8,534 bases of DNA, from assembly GCA_947253195.1 (NCBI GenBank), contig CAMXXM010000047.1, forward strand, positions 1-8,534. The letters run 5' to 3'. Under the pieces are notes generated by a model. That model did no database searches. It saw only the letters and a program-made list of their open reading frames with translations, and was not told the origin of the DNA. A program made the translations under genes and the position numbers. Shown piece by piece: positions 1 through 5,629 of this stretch; position 1 is the first letter of the stretch; every line of letters starts with the position of its first letter. The stretch is from an uncultured Porphyromonas sp. GTDB taxonomy: Bacteria; Bacteroidota; Bacteroidia; Bacteroidales; Porphyromonadaceae.

Positions 1-9
1 GAATTGTTG

Positions 10-17
10 TACCTTTG
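10..17 (+). promoter_or_regulatory. Bacteroidota -7 promoter element (TACCTTTG) for the tRNA
   Basis: The sequence TACCTTTG is an exact match to the TAnnTTTG -7 consensus used by the Bacteroidota primary sigma factor. The matching -33 element would lie to the left of the window, so only half of the promoter can be seen. It would start transcription near base 20-25 and give a leader of roughly 65-70 bases before the tRNA. A small dyad, TCGTA-GA-TACGA, sits at 23-34 near the predicted start. No other gene lies between this element and the tRNA. Confidence 0.5.
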
Positions 18-90
18 CGCACTCGTAGATACGAAAGGTGGTGGGGAAAAAGGCATCATGGTGGTGTTGTCTACCAATCATGTTAGAATT

Positions 91-164
91 GGCCTGATAG
101 CTCAGTTGGATAGAGCAACAGCCTTCTAAGCTGTGGGTCTTGGGTTCGAATCCCAACTCAGTCA
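91..164 (+). tRNA. tRNA-Arg, anticodon TCT (reads AGA/AGG)
   Basis: The cloverleaf can be drawn by eye. The D stem is GCTC/GAGC (100-103 with 113-116). The anticodon stem is ACAGC/GCTGT (118-122 with 130-134) around the loop CTTCTAA, which places anticodon TCT at 125-127. The variable loop has 5 bases (135-139). The T stem is TTGGG/CCCAA (140-144 with 152-156) around the loop TTCGAAT. Position 164 would be the discriminator A, and CCA is not encoded. The acceptor stem is irregular: GGCCTGA (91-97) does not pair in register with CTCAGTC (157-163). Six pairs form only if one C at 93-94 is bulged and C157 is left unpaired. The conserved core argues for a real arginine tRNA, but the acceptor stem deserves a check. 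It has its own -7 element and terminator, so it is probably a single-gene transcript. Confidence 0.85.
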
Positions 165-171
165 CCCCCTG

Positions 172-205
172 AAGCCACGCCGGGATCACGCTCCCGGCGT
201 GGCTT
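172..205 (+). terminator. Hairpin terminator after the tRNA
   Basis: A perfect 14-base-pair stem runs from 172-185 to 192-205 (AAGCCACGCCGGGA with its complement) and closes a six-base loop, TCACGC. The stem is very G+C-rich and starts 8 bases after the tRNA. Only a short TTT follows it, so the classical U tract is weak. Its position and strength still make it the likely intrinsic terminator of the tRNA transcript. Confidence 0.75.
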
Positions 206-245
206 TGTCGTACCTGTGCCGCCCCCTCTCCGGCAGATAGCGATC

Positions 246-285
246 AAGAAGAGCGCCCCCCCTGCAAAGGGAGGTCGCTCTTCTT
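246..285 (-). terminator. Hairpin terminator downstream of the foldase gene, possibly bidirectional
   Basis: AAGAAGAGCG at 246-255 pairs perfectly with CGCTCTTCTT at 276-285. An inner C-rich/G-rich stretch (257-262 with 269-274) can add about five pairs around the loop TGCAAA. The hairpin starts 22 bases past the stop codon of the minus-strand foldase gene. The outer stem has TTCTT at its 3' end when read on either strand, so it could stop transcription from both sides. No long U tract follows it in the minus direction. Confidence 0.6.
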
Positions 286-307
286 AATAATTGACTTGAC
301 CTAAGAC

Positions 308-2446
308 TTAGAAGAAGTTGTATCTGTTGTCAGAGATCTTAGCCTTGGAGATGACCGTCTGGAGTGCAGTTGCGCGGATCATACCCTGCAGTGAGCGCTC
401 GAGTGAGGTCTTGATCGTCGTGGCATCGCTCGCCTGTGCATCAGCCTCTCGGGAGAGGACGTTGACGAGGTAGACGCCATTGAGCCCCTTTATGGGGGTG
501 GCGGTATTCAGTGCAGCGACGGCAGCGGCGGCGTTGATGCCCGGCTCTACGCCGAGACTCTCCAGTCTGGTGGTGCTGTACTTGACGAAGCTGAGTGAGT
601 CGATCGATGAGCCGATGGCACTTGCGTAAGCCTCAAGTGAGGAGTGGTCAGCGCTCATCATCTGGTCGTAGAGGAGGTCTGCCTTCTTCTGATTGGCGAG
701 GAGTGCAGAGATCTGATCCTTCACCACCTCGAGGGGCAGGAAGCCCTCGCCAAACTTCTTGCCGACGCGGGTGACGACGTACTTCTCGTCAGCCTCCTTG
801 ATCGGGGAGATCGTACCCTCCTTATTTTGCATGGTCCAGGTGACGATGTCACGGCTGTTGCTGATGCCGGGGGCAATAGATGGCTGCGAGGAGGAGATCA
901 GCTGATCCTTGAGTACCTGGTAGCCGGCGTTGAGAGCCTCCTGGGTGAGGTCCTTGTCCTTGCTTGAGGTGAGGAAGGAGCTGAGGTTATTATAGATCTG
1001 GGTCTGCGTCTCCGTGGAGGGGGTTACCTCCTTGGCGGCAAGGGCGACCTTAAACTTATCTACCACAGGCTTTGCCTCAGAGACGAGGATGATGTGGCGA
1101 CCGTACTTGGAGGTAAAGGAGAAGGGAACCCCCACCTGAGCGGAGTAGATGGCCTCAGCAAAGTCCTTACCGATGTAGTTGGTTGCCATAGCCTCGGTGA
1201 GCCAGCCGATCTGACCGCCCTGTGCGGAGGAGTTGCGGTCGAGGGAGTAGGTCCGGGCAGCCGTGGCGAAGGTCTCGGGAGCGGCCTTCAGGGCGGAGAG
1301 GAGGCTGTCAGCATTCACCTCGGGAGCATTGGGCGTGCCGGCGGGAGGGAGTACGATGTGACTCACGAGCAGGGACTCGGGTGCCTGCTTGCGGCTGATG
1401 ATCTTGGCGACGAGGAAATTCTTGTCCTGCGGGATGATCTCACTGACGGCGCCGGTCTCAGCAGTGGTGATGAAGTTGGCGATCTCCGTGGGCATAGAGG
1501 GGGTATTGATGTCCTCGGCGGTGATGTAGGTGTCAGCGTAGGGCACATCGCTGTAGTCGGAGAGCACGAGAGCGGGATCCTTGCCGGCGATCAGCTCCTC
1601 GCGAGCGGATCGGATGTCCTCCTCGGCGGCCTTGTAGTCAGCTTCAGAGGGGTCGATGGAGGCGTAGATGACGTCCACATGAGCTCCGGCATCGGTGCGG
1701 AAGTAGTCCTTGTGCGCGTTGTAGTAGTCCTTGATCTCCGCATCGGCCACCGTGACAGCAGAGTCTGGCAGAGCGATCGTGCGGCGACCGACGTAGGTGA
1801 GGTTTTGGACCGTCTTATTGTACTCGGTCTCACGAGCCACTTCGAGCTTATTAGCTACGATAGCCTTGGAGAGGAGGCCGAGGTACTTCTCCTGAAGTCG
1901 GAGGTCTCTCACCTGGGTCTCTGTCTCAGCCCACATACTCCGCATCTGGTCGATCTGCGACTGCTGCTCGGGGCTGTAATTCTCCTTGGTATTGAGTTGC
2001 TTAAGGAACGTAAGAAGCTGTGCTCTATTGAACTCTCCTGTATTTGGATCCGTGAATTGCTGACGGATGATGGGCGAGATGTTTTGACCCTGGATGAGGT
2101 CAAAGGTCTCTGCAGGAGTGATGCTCAGACCGATCTTGCCGGCCTCGTCGTGGAGTACCATATTGGAGACGATGGTGCCGAAGATCTGATTATTGAGCTG
2201 TACGGTCTGGTCGGAGTTGAGGGACTGACCCTGAGCGCGCATCTGCTCATTCATAGCATTGACATGCTGCTGGTAGTCCTCGATGCGGACCTTATTGCCA
2301 TTGACAGAGAAGGCTGTCATCTTGCTGTCTCTCCACAGGGCACTCCCTCCGGTGACCAAGTCTCCCAGGATGAAAGCGACCATGCCGAGACCTACTGCGG
2401 CGATAAGGCATCCGGCTTTGCTTCTTAGTTTCTCTAATGTTGCCAT
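308..2446 (-). CDS. ppiD: Membrane-anchored PpiD/SurA-like peptidyl-prolyl isomerase (foldase)
   Basis: This 712-residue protein resembles PpiD, a periplasmic chaperone anchored in the inner membrane that helps newly exported proteins fold. One hydrophobic segment (about residues 13-32) follows a short basic N-terminus, as in PpiD. A helical SurA_N-like region covers roughly residues 43-250. A parvulin (PPIC, rotamase) domain lies at about 358-456, with landmarks VSHIVLP (361-367), GGQIGWL (410-416) and SKYGRHIILV (446-455). The remaining C-terminal part resembles a second, degenerate foldase repeat, which is typical of the larger Bacteroidota versions. I chose ATG 2446 because the reading frame further upstream, to a GTG at 2509, runs through the promoter and would put 21 polar residues before the membrane anchor. 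The gene has its own promoter (2487-2518) and a terminator hairpin (246-285), so it is probably transcribed alone. A SurA-like foldase label is the only real alternative. Confidence 0.9.
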   Translation of the reverse strand: MATLEKLRSKAGCLIAAVGLGMVAFILGDLVTGGSALWRDSKMTAFSVNGNKVRIEDYQQHVNAMNEQMRAQGQSLNSDQTVQLNNQIFGTIVSNMVLHDEAGKIGLSITPAETFDLIQGQNISPIIRQQFTDPNTGEFNRAQLLTFLKQLNTKENYSPEQQSQIDQMRSMWAETETQVRDLRLQEKYLGLLSKAIVANKLEVARETEYNKTVQNLTYVGRRTIALPDSAVTVADAEIKDYYNAHKDYFRTDAGAHVDVIYASIDPSEADYKAAEEDIRSAREELIAGKDPALVLSDYSDVPYADTYITAEDINTPSMPTEIANFITTAETGAVSEIIPQDKNFLVAKIISRKQAPESLLVSHIVLPPAGTPNAPEVNADSLLSALKAAPETFATAARTYSLDRNSSAQGGQIGWLTEAMATNYIGKDFAEAIYSAQVGVPFSFTSKYGRHIILVSEAKPVVDKFKVALAAKEVTPSTETQTQIYNNLSSFLTSSKDKDLTQEALNAGYQVLKDQLISSSQPSIAPGISNSRDIVTWTMQNKEGTISPIKEADEKYVVTRVGKKFGEGFLPLEVVKDQISALLANQKKADLLYDQMMSADHSSLEAYASAIGSSIDSLSFVKYSTTRLESLGVEPGINAAAAVAALNTATPIKGLNGVYLVNVLSREADAQASDATTIKTSLERSLQGMIRATALQTVISKAKISDNRYNFF

Positions 2447-2486
2447 TGTTTCGGTTGTAAGCGTACAAGTACGATCTAATATCGTG

Positions 2487-2518
2487 CGAAGGTACCACGT
2501 TTTTGACACTTAGGCAAA
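2487..2518 (-). promoter_or_regulatory. Promoter of the foldase gene (TTTG-N20-TACCTTCG)
   Basis: Read on the minus strand, TTTG (2515-2518) is followed after exactly 20 bases by TACCTTCG (2487-2494). This is one mismatch from the Bacteroidota -7 consensus TAnnTTTG, at the usual -33/-7 spacing. Transcription would begin near 2480, giving a leader of about 35 bases before ATG 2446. The dyad ACGAT-CTAAT-ATCGT (2471-2485 on the plus strand) lies directly downstream of the -7 element and overlaps the predicted start. Confidence 0.6.
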
Positions 2519-2571
2519 TGTGAAACAAGAAGGCACCCATAGTTTTGCGCCCAAGTTTTGATCTGTCGGTC

Positions 2572-2602
2572 TTGTTAAGTTGGGGGCACGTAGGTACATT
2601 TG
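2572..2602 (+). promoter_or_regulatory. Promoter of the metallophosphatase gene (TTG-N20-TACATTTG)
   Basis: TTG at 2572-2574 is separated by 20 bases from TACATTTG at 2595-2602, an exact match to TAnnTTTG. Transcription would start near 2607, so the leader before ATG 2633 is only about 25 bases and has no Shine-Dalgarno motif. This promoter is back to back with the foldase promoter. The 53 bases between the two -33 elements (2519-2571) are the place to look for shared control. Confidence 0.65.
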
Positions 2603-2632
2603 CACATCTGATAAACCTAACTATGAGACCCT

Positions 2633-3838
2633 ATGGGCAAGATTATACGCATCGTCTCCGCTTCGTTATTAGCCGCCTCAACCGGAACCGTGGGCTTCAA
2701 TTGGTCGACGTGGATCACGCCGCTTGTAGAGCCTGAGTATGTGCTCTCGGACAGTGTGCAGCGTGTGCAGCTGACCCCGGGGGAGGATGGCTTGCGTGAG
2801 CGGGTCGTCTCTTGGGTATCGGGGTCGGATCGCAGCGGGGATAGTCTCCGCCTCTTCTGTGGGGACAGCCTCCTCTTCCGGAGGGGAACCTTTCATCATA
2901 AGATAAGGACGCATGGCGGAGTGACGCACGTGCAGAGTGTGACCATTCCCTCCCTGGAGGCGGGGCTGTATCCCTACACGATTACCTCAGGCGATGGGGT
3001 GGAGGCCTATCGGGACACGCTTGTCATCCCGTCGGACACTCTTCAGACCTTTGTGCTTATCGGTGATGTGCAGGACACTTGGGGGGATGATACGCGACCG
3101 CTGATGGACAGCTTGTATAGGGCGCACCCCGATGCGGCGGCGTGGATCCAGGTGGGAGATCTGATCGAGCGTCCACATGATCAGTACTGGAGGCGGTACT
3201 ACGATGCCTTTGCCTCCGTGGCACCGCGCATCCCTCTGATCACCGTGATCGGAGATCATGAGAATGAGGCGGGCCTGATGTATGATGTGGATGATCGGTG
3301 GGAGTATGTCTTTGACTACCCCGACAATGGACCCGAGGAGAGGGTGGGGCACGCCTACTATATCGACTACCCTGATATGCGGGTGGTCTGCTACGACTCC
3401 AACTCCCTCTTCTGGTCCATCGGCACTCAACGTCCGTGGCTGGAGCGGGTGCTGAGGGAGCGGAGGGATCAGCCCTTCCTCGTGGTCTGCGCTCATCACC
3501 CGGTCTACTCCGGGACTAAAAACCGATTTAACCCTCTGAATAATAGTCTCCTTGGACCTCTATTCCGCCGATGCAGAGTGGACCTTGTGCTGGCAGGGCA
3601 TGACCATATCTTTGCCCACGATAGGGATCCCGATGGGGGCGGTCCTCACTACATAGGGCTAAGTACGGCACACAAGACCTACTCGGTGCAGGCGCCGGAG
3701 CGGCATGTCGCCTCAGAGAGCGGGGCGCGGTACTACGGCATCATGACCGTCACCCCGGAGGCGCTGAGGGTAGCGGTCTATCGGGAGGGTGGGACCCTGC
3801 TAGACTCCCTTAGCGTCAGTCGGACAGGTCGTCGCTAA
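2633..3838 (+). CDS. Purple-acid-phosphatase-like metallophosphatase, probably exported
   Basis: This 401-residue protein belongs to the calcineurin-like metallophosphoesterase superfamily, whose members hydrolyse phosphate esters with a two-metal centre. The N-terminus (KIIRIVSASLLAAS, residues 3-16) looks like a signal peptide or short anchor, without a lipobox. Residues about 40-135 form a beta-rich region containing VVSWVSG (58-64), like the fibronectin-type N-domain of purple acid phosphatases. The catalytic motifs follow in order: GD at 144-145, GDL at 175-177, GDHEN at 207-211, HHP at 289-291 and AGHDH at 321-325. The third motif is normally GNH[DE]; here the metal-bridging Asn is Asp208. 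The substrate cannot be predicted. The gene has its own promoter and is divergent from the foldase gene. The start at 2633 is the first in-frame ATG after that promoter. Family assignment is firm; export and activity are inferred. Confidence 0.85.
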   Translation: MGKIIRIVSASLLAASTGTVGFNWSTWITPLVEPEYVLSDSVQRVQLTPGEDGLRERVVSWVSGSDRSGDSLRLFCGDSLLFRRGTFHHKIRTHGGVTHVQSVTIPSLEAGLYPYTITSGDGVEAYRDTLVIPSDTLQTFVLIGDVQDTWGDDTRPLMDSLYRAHPDAAAWIQVGDLIERPHDQYWRRYYDAFASVAPRIPLITVIGDHENEAGLMYDVDDRWEYVFDYPDNGPEERVGHAYYIDYPDMRVVCYDSNSLFWSIGTQRPWLERVLRERRDQPFLVVCAHHPVYSGTKNRFNPLNNSLLGPLFRRCRVDLVLAGHDHIFAHDRDPDGGGPHYIGLSTAHKTYSVQAPERHVASESGARYYGIMTVTPEALRVAVYREGGTLLDSLSVSRTGRR

Positions 3839-3858
3839 ACCCTCTCACCTCATTTTGC

Positions 3859-3866
3859 TACCTTTG
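3859..3866 (+). promoter_or_regulatory. -7 promoter element (TACCTTTG) upstream of the PSP1-domain gene
   Basis: TACCTTTG matches TAnnTTTG exactly and lies 21 bases past the phosphatase stop codon and 38 bases before ATG 3905. No TTG is found about 20 bases upstream, where the sequence around 3836 is the phosphatase stop TAA, so the -33 element is weak or absent. A stem ATAGTC/GACTAT with a GCAA tetraloop (3868-3883) begins one base after the element. It is followed by CAAAGCC rather than a T run, so I do not call it a terminator. Confidence 0.5.
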
Positions 3867-3904
3867 TATAGTCGCAAGACTATCAAAGCCAAGCCGAATA
3901 TTTT

Positions 3905-5086
3905 ATGATACAAGATAGTGACTCTCACACTAAGAGCCCGTCAGTCGCAGGCAATAGTGGGAAGTTGGATACATACGATTACTTCTACGATGTGCCGGAG
4001 TCCCTGGACGACTATCCGTACGTGGAGGTACAATTCAAGAACACCCGCAAAGAGTTTTTCCTCAATAACCTTCGCCTTCCTCTCACCAAGGGCGACATAG
4101 TTGCTGTCGAGGCCTCACCCGGTCACGATATAGGGCGGGTCTCGCTCACCGGCAGACTGGTGGATCTCCAGATGCGTAAGCTCGGGGTCACGATGCCGGA
4201 GCAGCCTAAGACGATTTATCGCATAGCTCGCCCGCTCGACCTACAGAAGTATGAGGAAAGTAAGGCGAAGGAGCACGAGACGATGATAGGCAGCCGTCAG
4301 ATCGCAAAGCGGCTGGGGCTGGATATGAAGATCGGGGACGTGGAGTATCAGGGTGATGGACAGAAGGCGATCTTCTACTACATCGCCGATCACAGGGTGG
4401 ACTTTAGGCAGCTGATCAGAGAGCTGGCGGACGCCTTCCACATCCGTGTGGAGATGAGACAGATCGGTGCCCGTCAGGAGGCGGGGCGGATCGGTGGTAT
4501 TGGTCCCTGCGGACGACAGCTCTGCTGCTCGGGGTGGATGACCGGCTTCCACTCCGTCAGTACCAATGTGGCGCGCCTACAGGACATTGCCATCAATCCT
4601 CAGAAGCTGGCGGGTCAGTGTGCCAAGCTGAAGTGCTGCCTCAACTATGAAAGAGACACCTACGCGGAGGCTCAGAGCTCCCTGCCACCGAGAGATGTGC
4701 GGCTGGAGTGTCAGCGTGGTGTCTATGCGTTCCTCAAGGCGGACACCCTCGCAGGGCAGGTCTCCTACATCTCCACCGGGGATGCCCCGTCCAAGGAGCG
4801 TGAGGTGGTGACGATCAGCAAGGAGCGAGCCCTCGAGGTGATCGACCAAAATCGTGCCGGCATACAACCTGTATCGCTCGTCTCAGACTCTGAGGAGGAG
4901 CAGCTCTCCGGACTAAGTCGGGTAAGTGACATACTGTCGGAGGAGAGTCTCTCCCGCTTCGACAAGTCCCGAGATGACTCACGACCTAAGCGGTCGCGTA
5001 ATGGTCGGAATAGGAGGCGCCCTCAGGGTGGCTCATCCGGGCGATCCAAGGAGACAAGACAGCCTCGGGGTGAGGCTCGCAGGTAG
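3905..5086 (+). CDS. PSP1 C-terminal-domain protein, RicT/YaaT-like Fe-S protein
   Basis: This 393-residue protein carries a PSP1 domain, the family of Bacillus RicT (YaaT), which with RicA and RicF forms a [4Fe-4S]-carrying complex acting with RNase Y in mRNA maturation. The conserved core spans roughly residues 38-300. The diagnostic cysteines are visible as GPCGRQLCC (200-208: C202, C207, C208) and QCAKLKCCLNYE (238-249: C239, C244, C245). These match the CGRxLCC and CxxLxCC pattern that binds the cluster. A basic, probably disordered tail rich in Arg, Ser and Gly occupies about 358-393 and could contact RNA. The family is cytoplasmic. It is first in a same-strand cluster: gldH follows after 25 bases, and this PSP1-gldH pairing recurs in Bacteroidota. 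Whether it works with RNase Y here is an inference, since RicA and RicF partners are not present in the window. Confidence 0.88.
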   Translation: MIQDSDSHTKSPSVAGNSGKLDTYDYFYDVPESLDDYPYVEVQFKNTRKEFFLNNLRLPLTKGDIVAVEASPGHDIGRVSLTGRLVDLQMRKLGVTMPEQPKTIYRIARPLDLQKYEESKAKEHETMIGSRQIAKRLGLDMKIGDVEYQGDGQKAIFYYIADHRVDFRQLIRELADAFHIRVEMRQIGARQEAGRIGGIGPCGRQLCCSGWMTGFHSVSTNVARLQDIAINPQKLAGQCAKLKCCLNYERDTYAEAQSSLPPRDVRLECQRGVYAFLKADTLAGQVSYISTGDAPSKEREVVTISKERALEVIDQNRAGIQPVSLVSDSEEEQLSGLSRVSDILSEESLSRFDKSRDDSRPKRSRNGRNRRRPQGGSSGRSKETRQPRGEARR

Positions 5087-5111
5087 TCTCTTTCTTGGTA
5101 AAAAAAGTGCT

Positions 5112-5585
5112 ATGAAGCGGCTCGGTCGGTATGGTCTCTTTGTCGCCTCACTGCTGGTGGTGCTGCTCTTGCAAGCGTGCCGGCGGCGGGTGTTGCCGGT
5201 CTACTCTTACTATCAGTCGCTGGAGGGGGCAGAGTGGGCCATTGAGGATGAGCTTTTCTACACCTTTCCGGTATCTACCGGTGAGCGCTATCTGGTAGAG
5301 GGGGTGGTGCGAGTGACGCCCGACTTTGCCTTGCGCCAGATACCTCTCGGCGTAGTCTTGGAGACGCCGGATCACCGCTTCGATGAGTCTAAGGTGCTGC
5401 TACCCATCACGCCGGCGAGGCTGCGGACGACCGGCTACATAGTGAGGGAGTACCCCTTTGCGATCATGTCGGACTTCCGACCGGATACCTCAAGCTTCTA
5501 TACCATCAGTCTCCGTCCGCTCCTGAGGGACTCTGTCATCCGAGGAGTGATCGAGGTGGGGGTCACCGTGACGCCGAGCCGATAA
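5112..5585 (+). CDS. gldH: GldH-like gliding motility lipoprotein
   Basis: This 157-residue protein has a lipoprotein signal: basic MKRLGR, a hydrophobic stretch at residues 8-20, then the lipobox LQAC with lipidated Cys23. Family-like features of the mature part are VYSYYQSL (30-37) with Trp43 shortly after, the stretch SFYTISLRPLLRD (about 127-139), and IRGVIEVGVTV near the C-terminus, close to the GldH ending. Length fits the family, about 150-170 residues. In Flavobacterium johnsoniae GldH is needed for gliding, but homologues occur in many non-gliding Bacteroidota, where the role is not defined. I take ATG 5112, five bases after a run of seven A (5100-5106), because it gives a perfect signal peptide. 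Longer versions of the frame overlap the PSP1 gene. The 25-base gap after that gene suggests co-transcription. The middle of the protein is divergent, so the call rests on ends, lipobox and context. Confidence 0.75.
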   Translation: MKRLGRYGLFVASLLVVLLLQACRRRVLPVYSYYQSLEGAEWAIEDELFYTFPVSTGERYLVEGVVRVTPDFALRQIPLGVVLETPDHRFDESKVLLPITPARLRTTGYIVREYPFAIMSDFRPDTSSFYTISLRPLLRDSVIRGVIEVGVTVTPSR

Positions 5586-5591
5586 TATCGC

Positions 5592-5599
5592 TATCTTTG
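5592..5599 (+). promoter_or_regulatory. -7 promoter element (TATCTTTG) upstream of asparaginase
   Basis: TATCTTTG matches TAnnTTTG exactly and lies 31 bases before ATG 5630, in the 44-base gap after gldH. No TTG sits about 20 bases upstream (the sequence there is GTGA), so the -33 element is poor. The short palindrome CGATA-A-TATCG (5580-5590) lies directly upstream in the spacer. The asparaginase gene may therefore have its own start site in addition to read-through from the PSP1-gldH transcript. Confidence 0.45.
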
Positions 5600-5629
5600 C
5601 GCCTGACCTTTTTTACTTCTATAGTCACC

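Noticed and set aside
58..132. Small frame starting at ATG 58 and running into the tRNA
   Set aside because: It consists largely of tRNA sequence and shows no coding features.
1094..2428. Long open frame (444 codons) on the plus strand opposite the foldase gene
   Set aside because: It lies wholly antisense to a clear PpiD-like gene and its translation has no recognisable domain or promoter. It stays open because the foldase gene rarely uses TTA, CTA and TCA in the matching register.
2447..2509. Twenty-one-residue N-terminal extension of the foldase
   Set aside because: It would start at a GTG and run through the TACCTTCG promoter element. ATG 2446 gives the expected PpiD-like short basic N-terminus before the membrane anchor.
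2545..2736. Small plus-strand frame of 63 codons spanning the phosphatase promoter and start
   Set aside because: It begins with a non-ATG codon upstream of the predicted transcription start and overlaps the well-supported phosphatase gene in another frame.
3868..3883. GCAA-tetraloop hairpin as a terminator for the phosphatase gene
   Set aside because: The stem has only six pairs, is not G+C-rich, and is followed by CAAAGCC rather than a T run.
4926..5111. Longer version of the gldH frame overlapping the PSP1 gene
   Set aside because: It would put 62 residues ahead of a clear lipoprotein signal peptide, inside the neighbouring coding region.
5597..5629. Eleven-residue N-terminal extension of asparaginase from a TTG
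   Set aside because: The TTG is part of the TATCTTTG -7 element, so it would lie upstream of the transcription start. ATG 5630 fits the family length.
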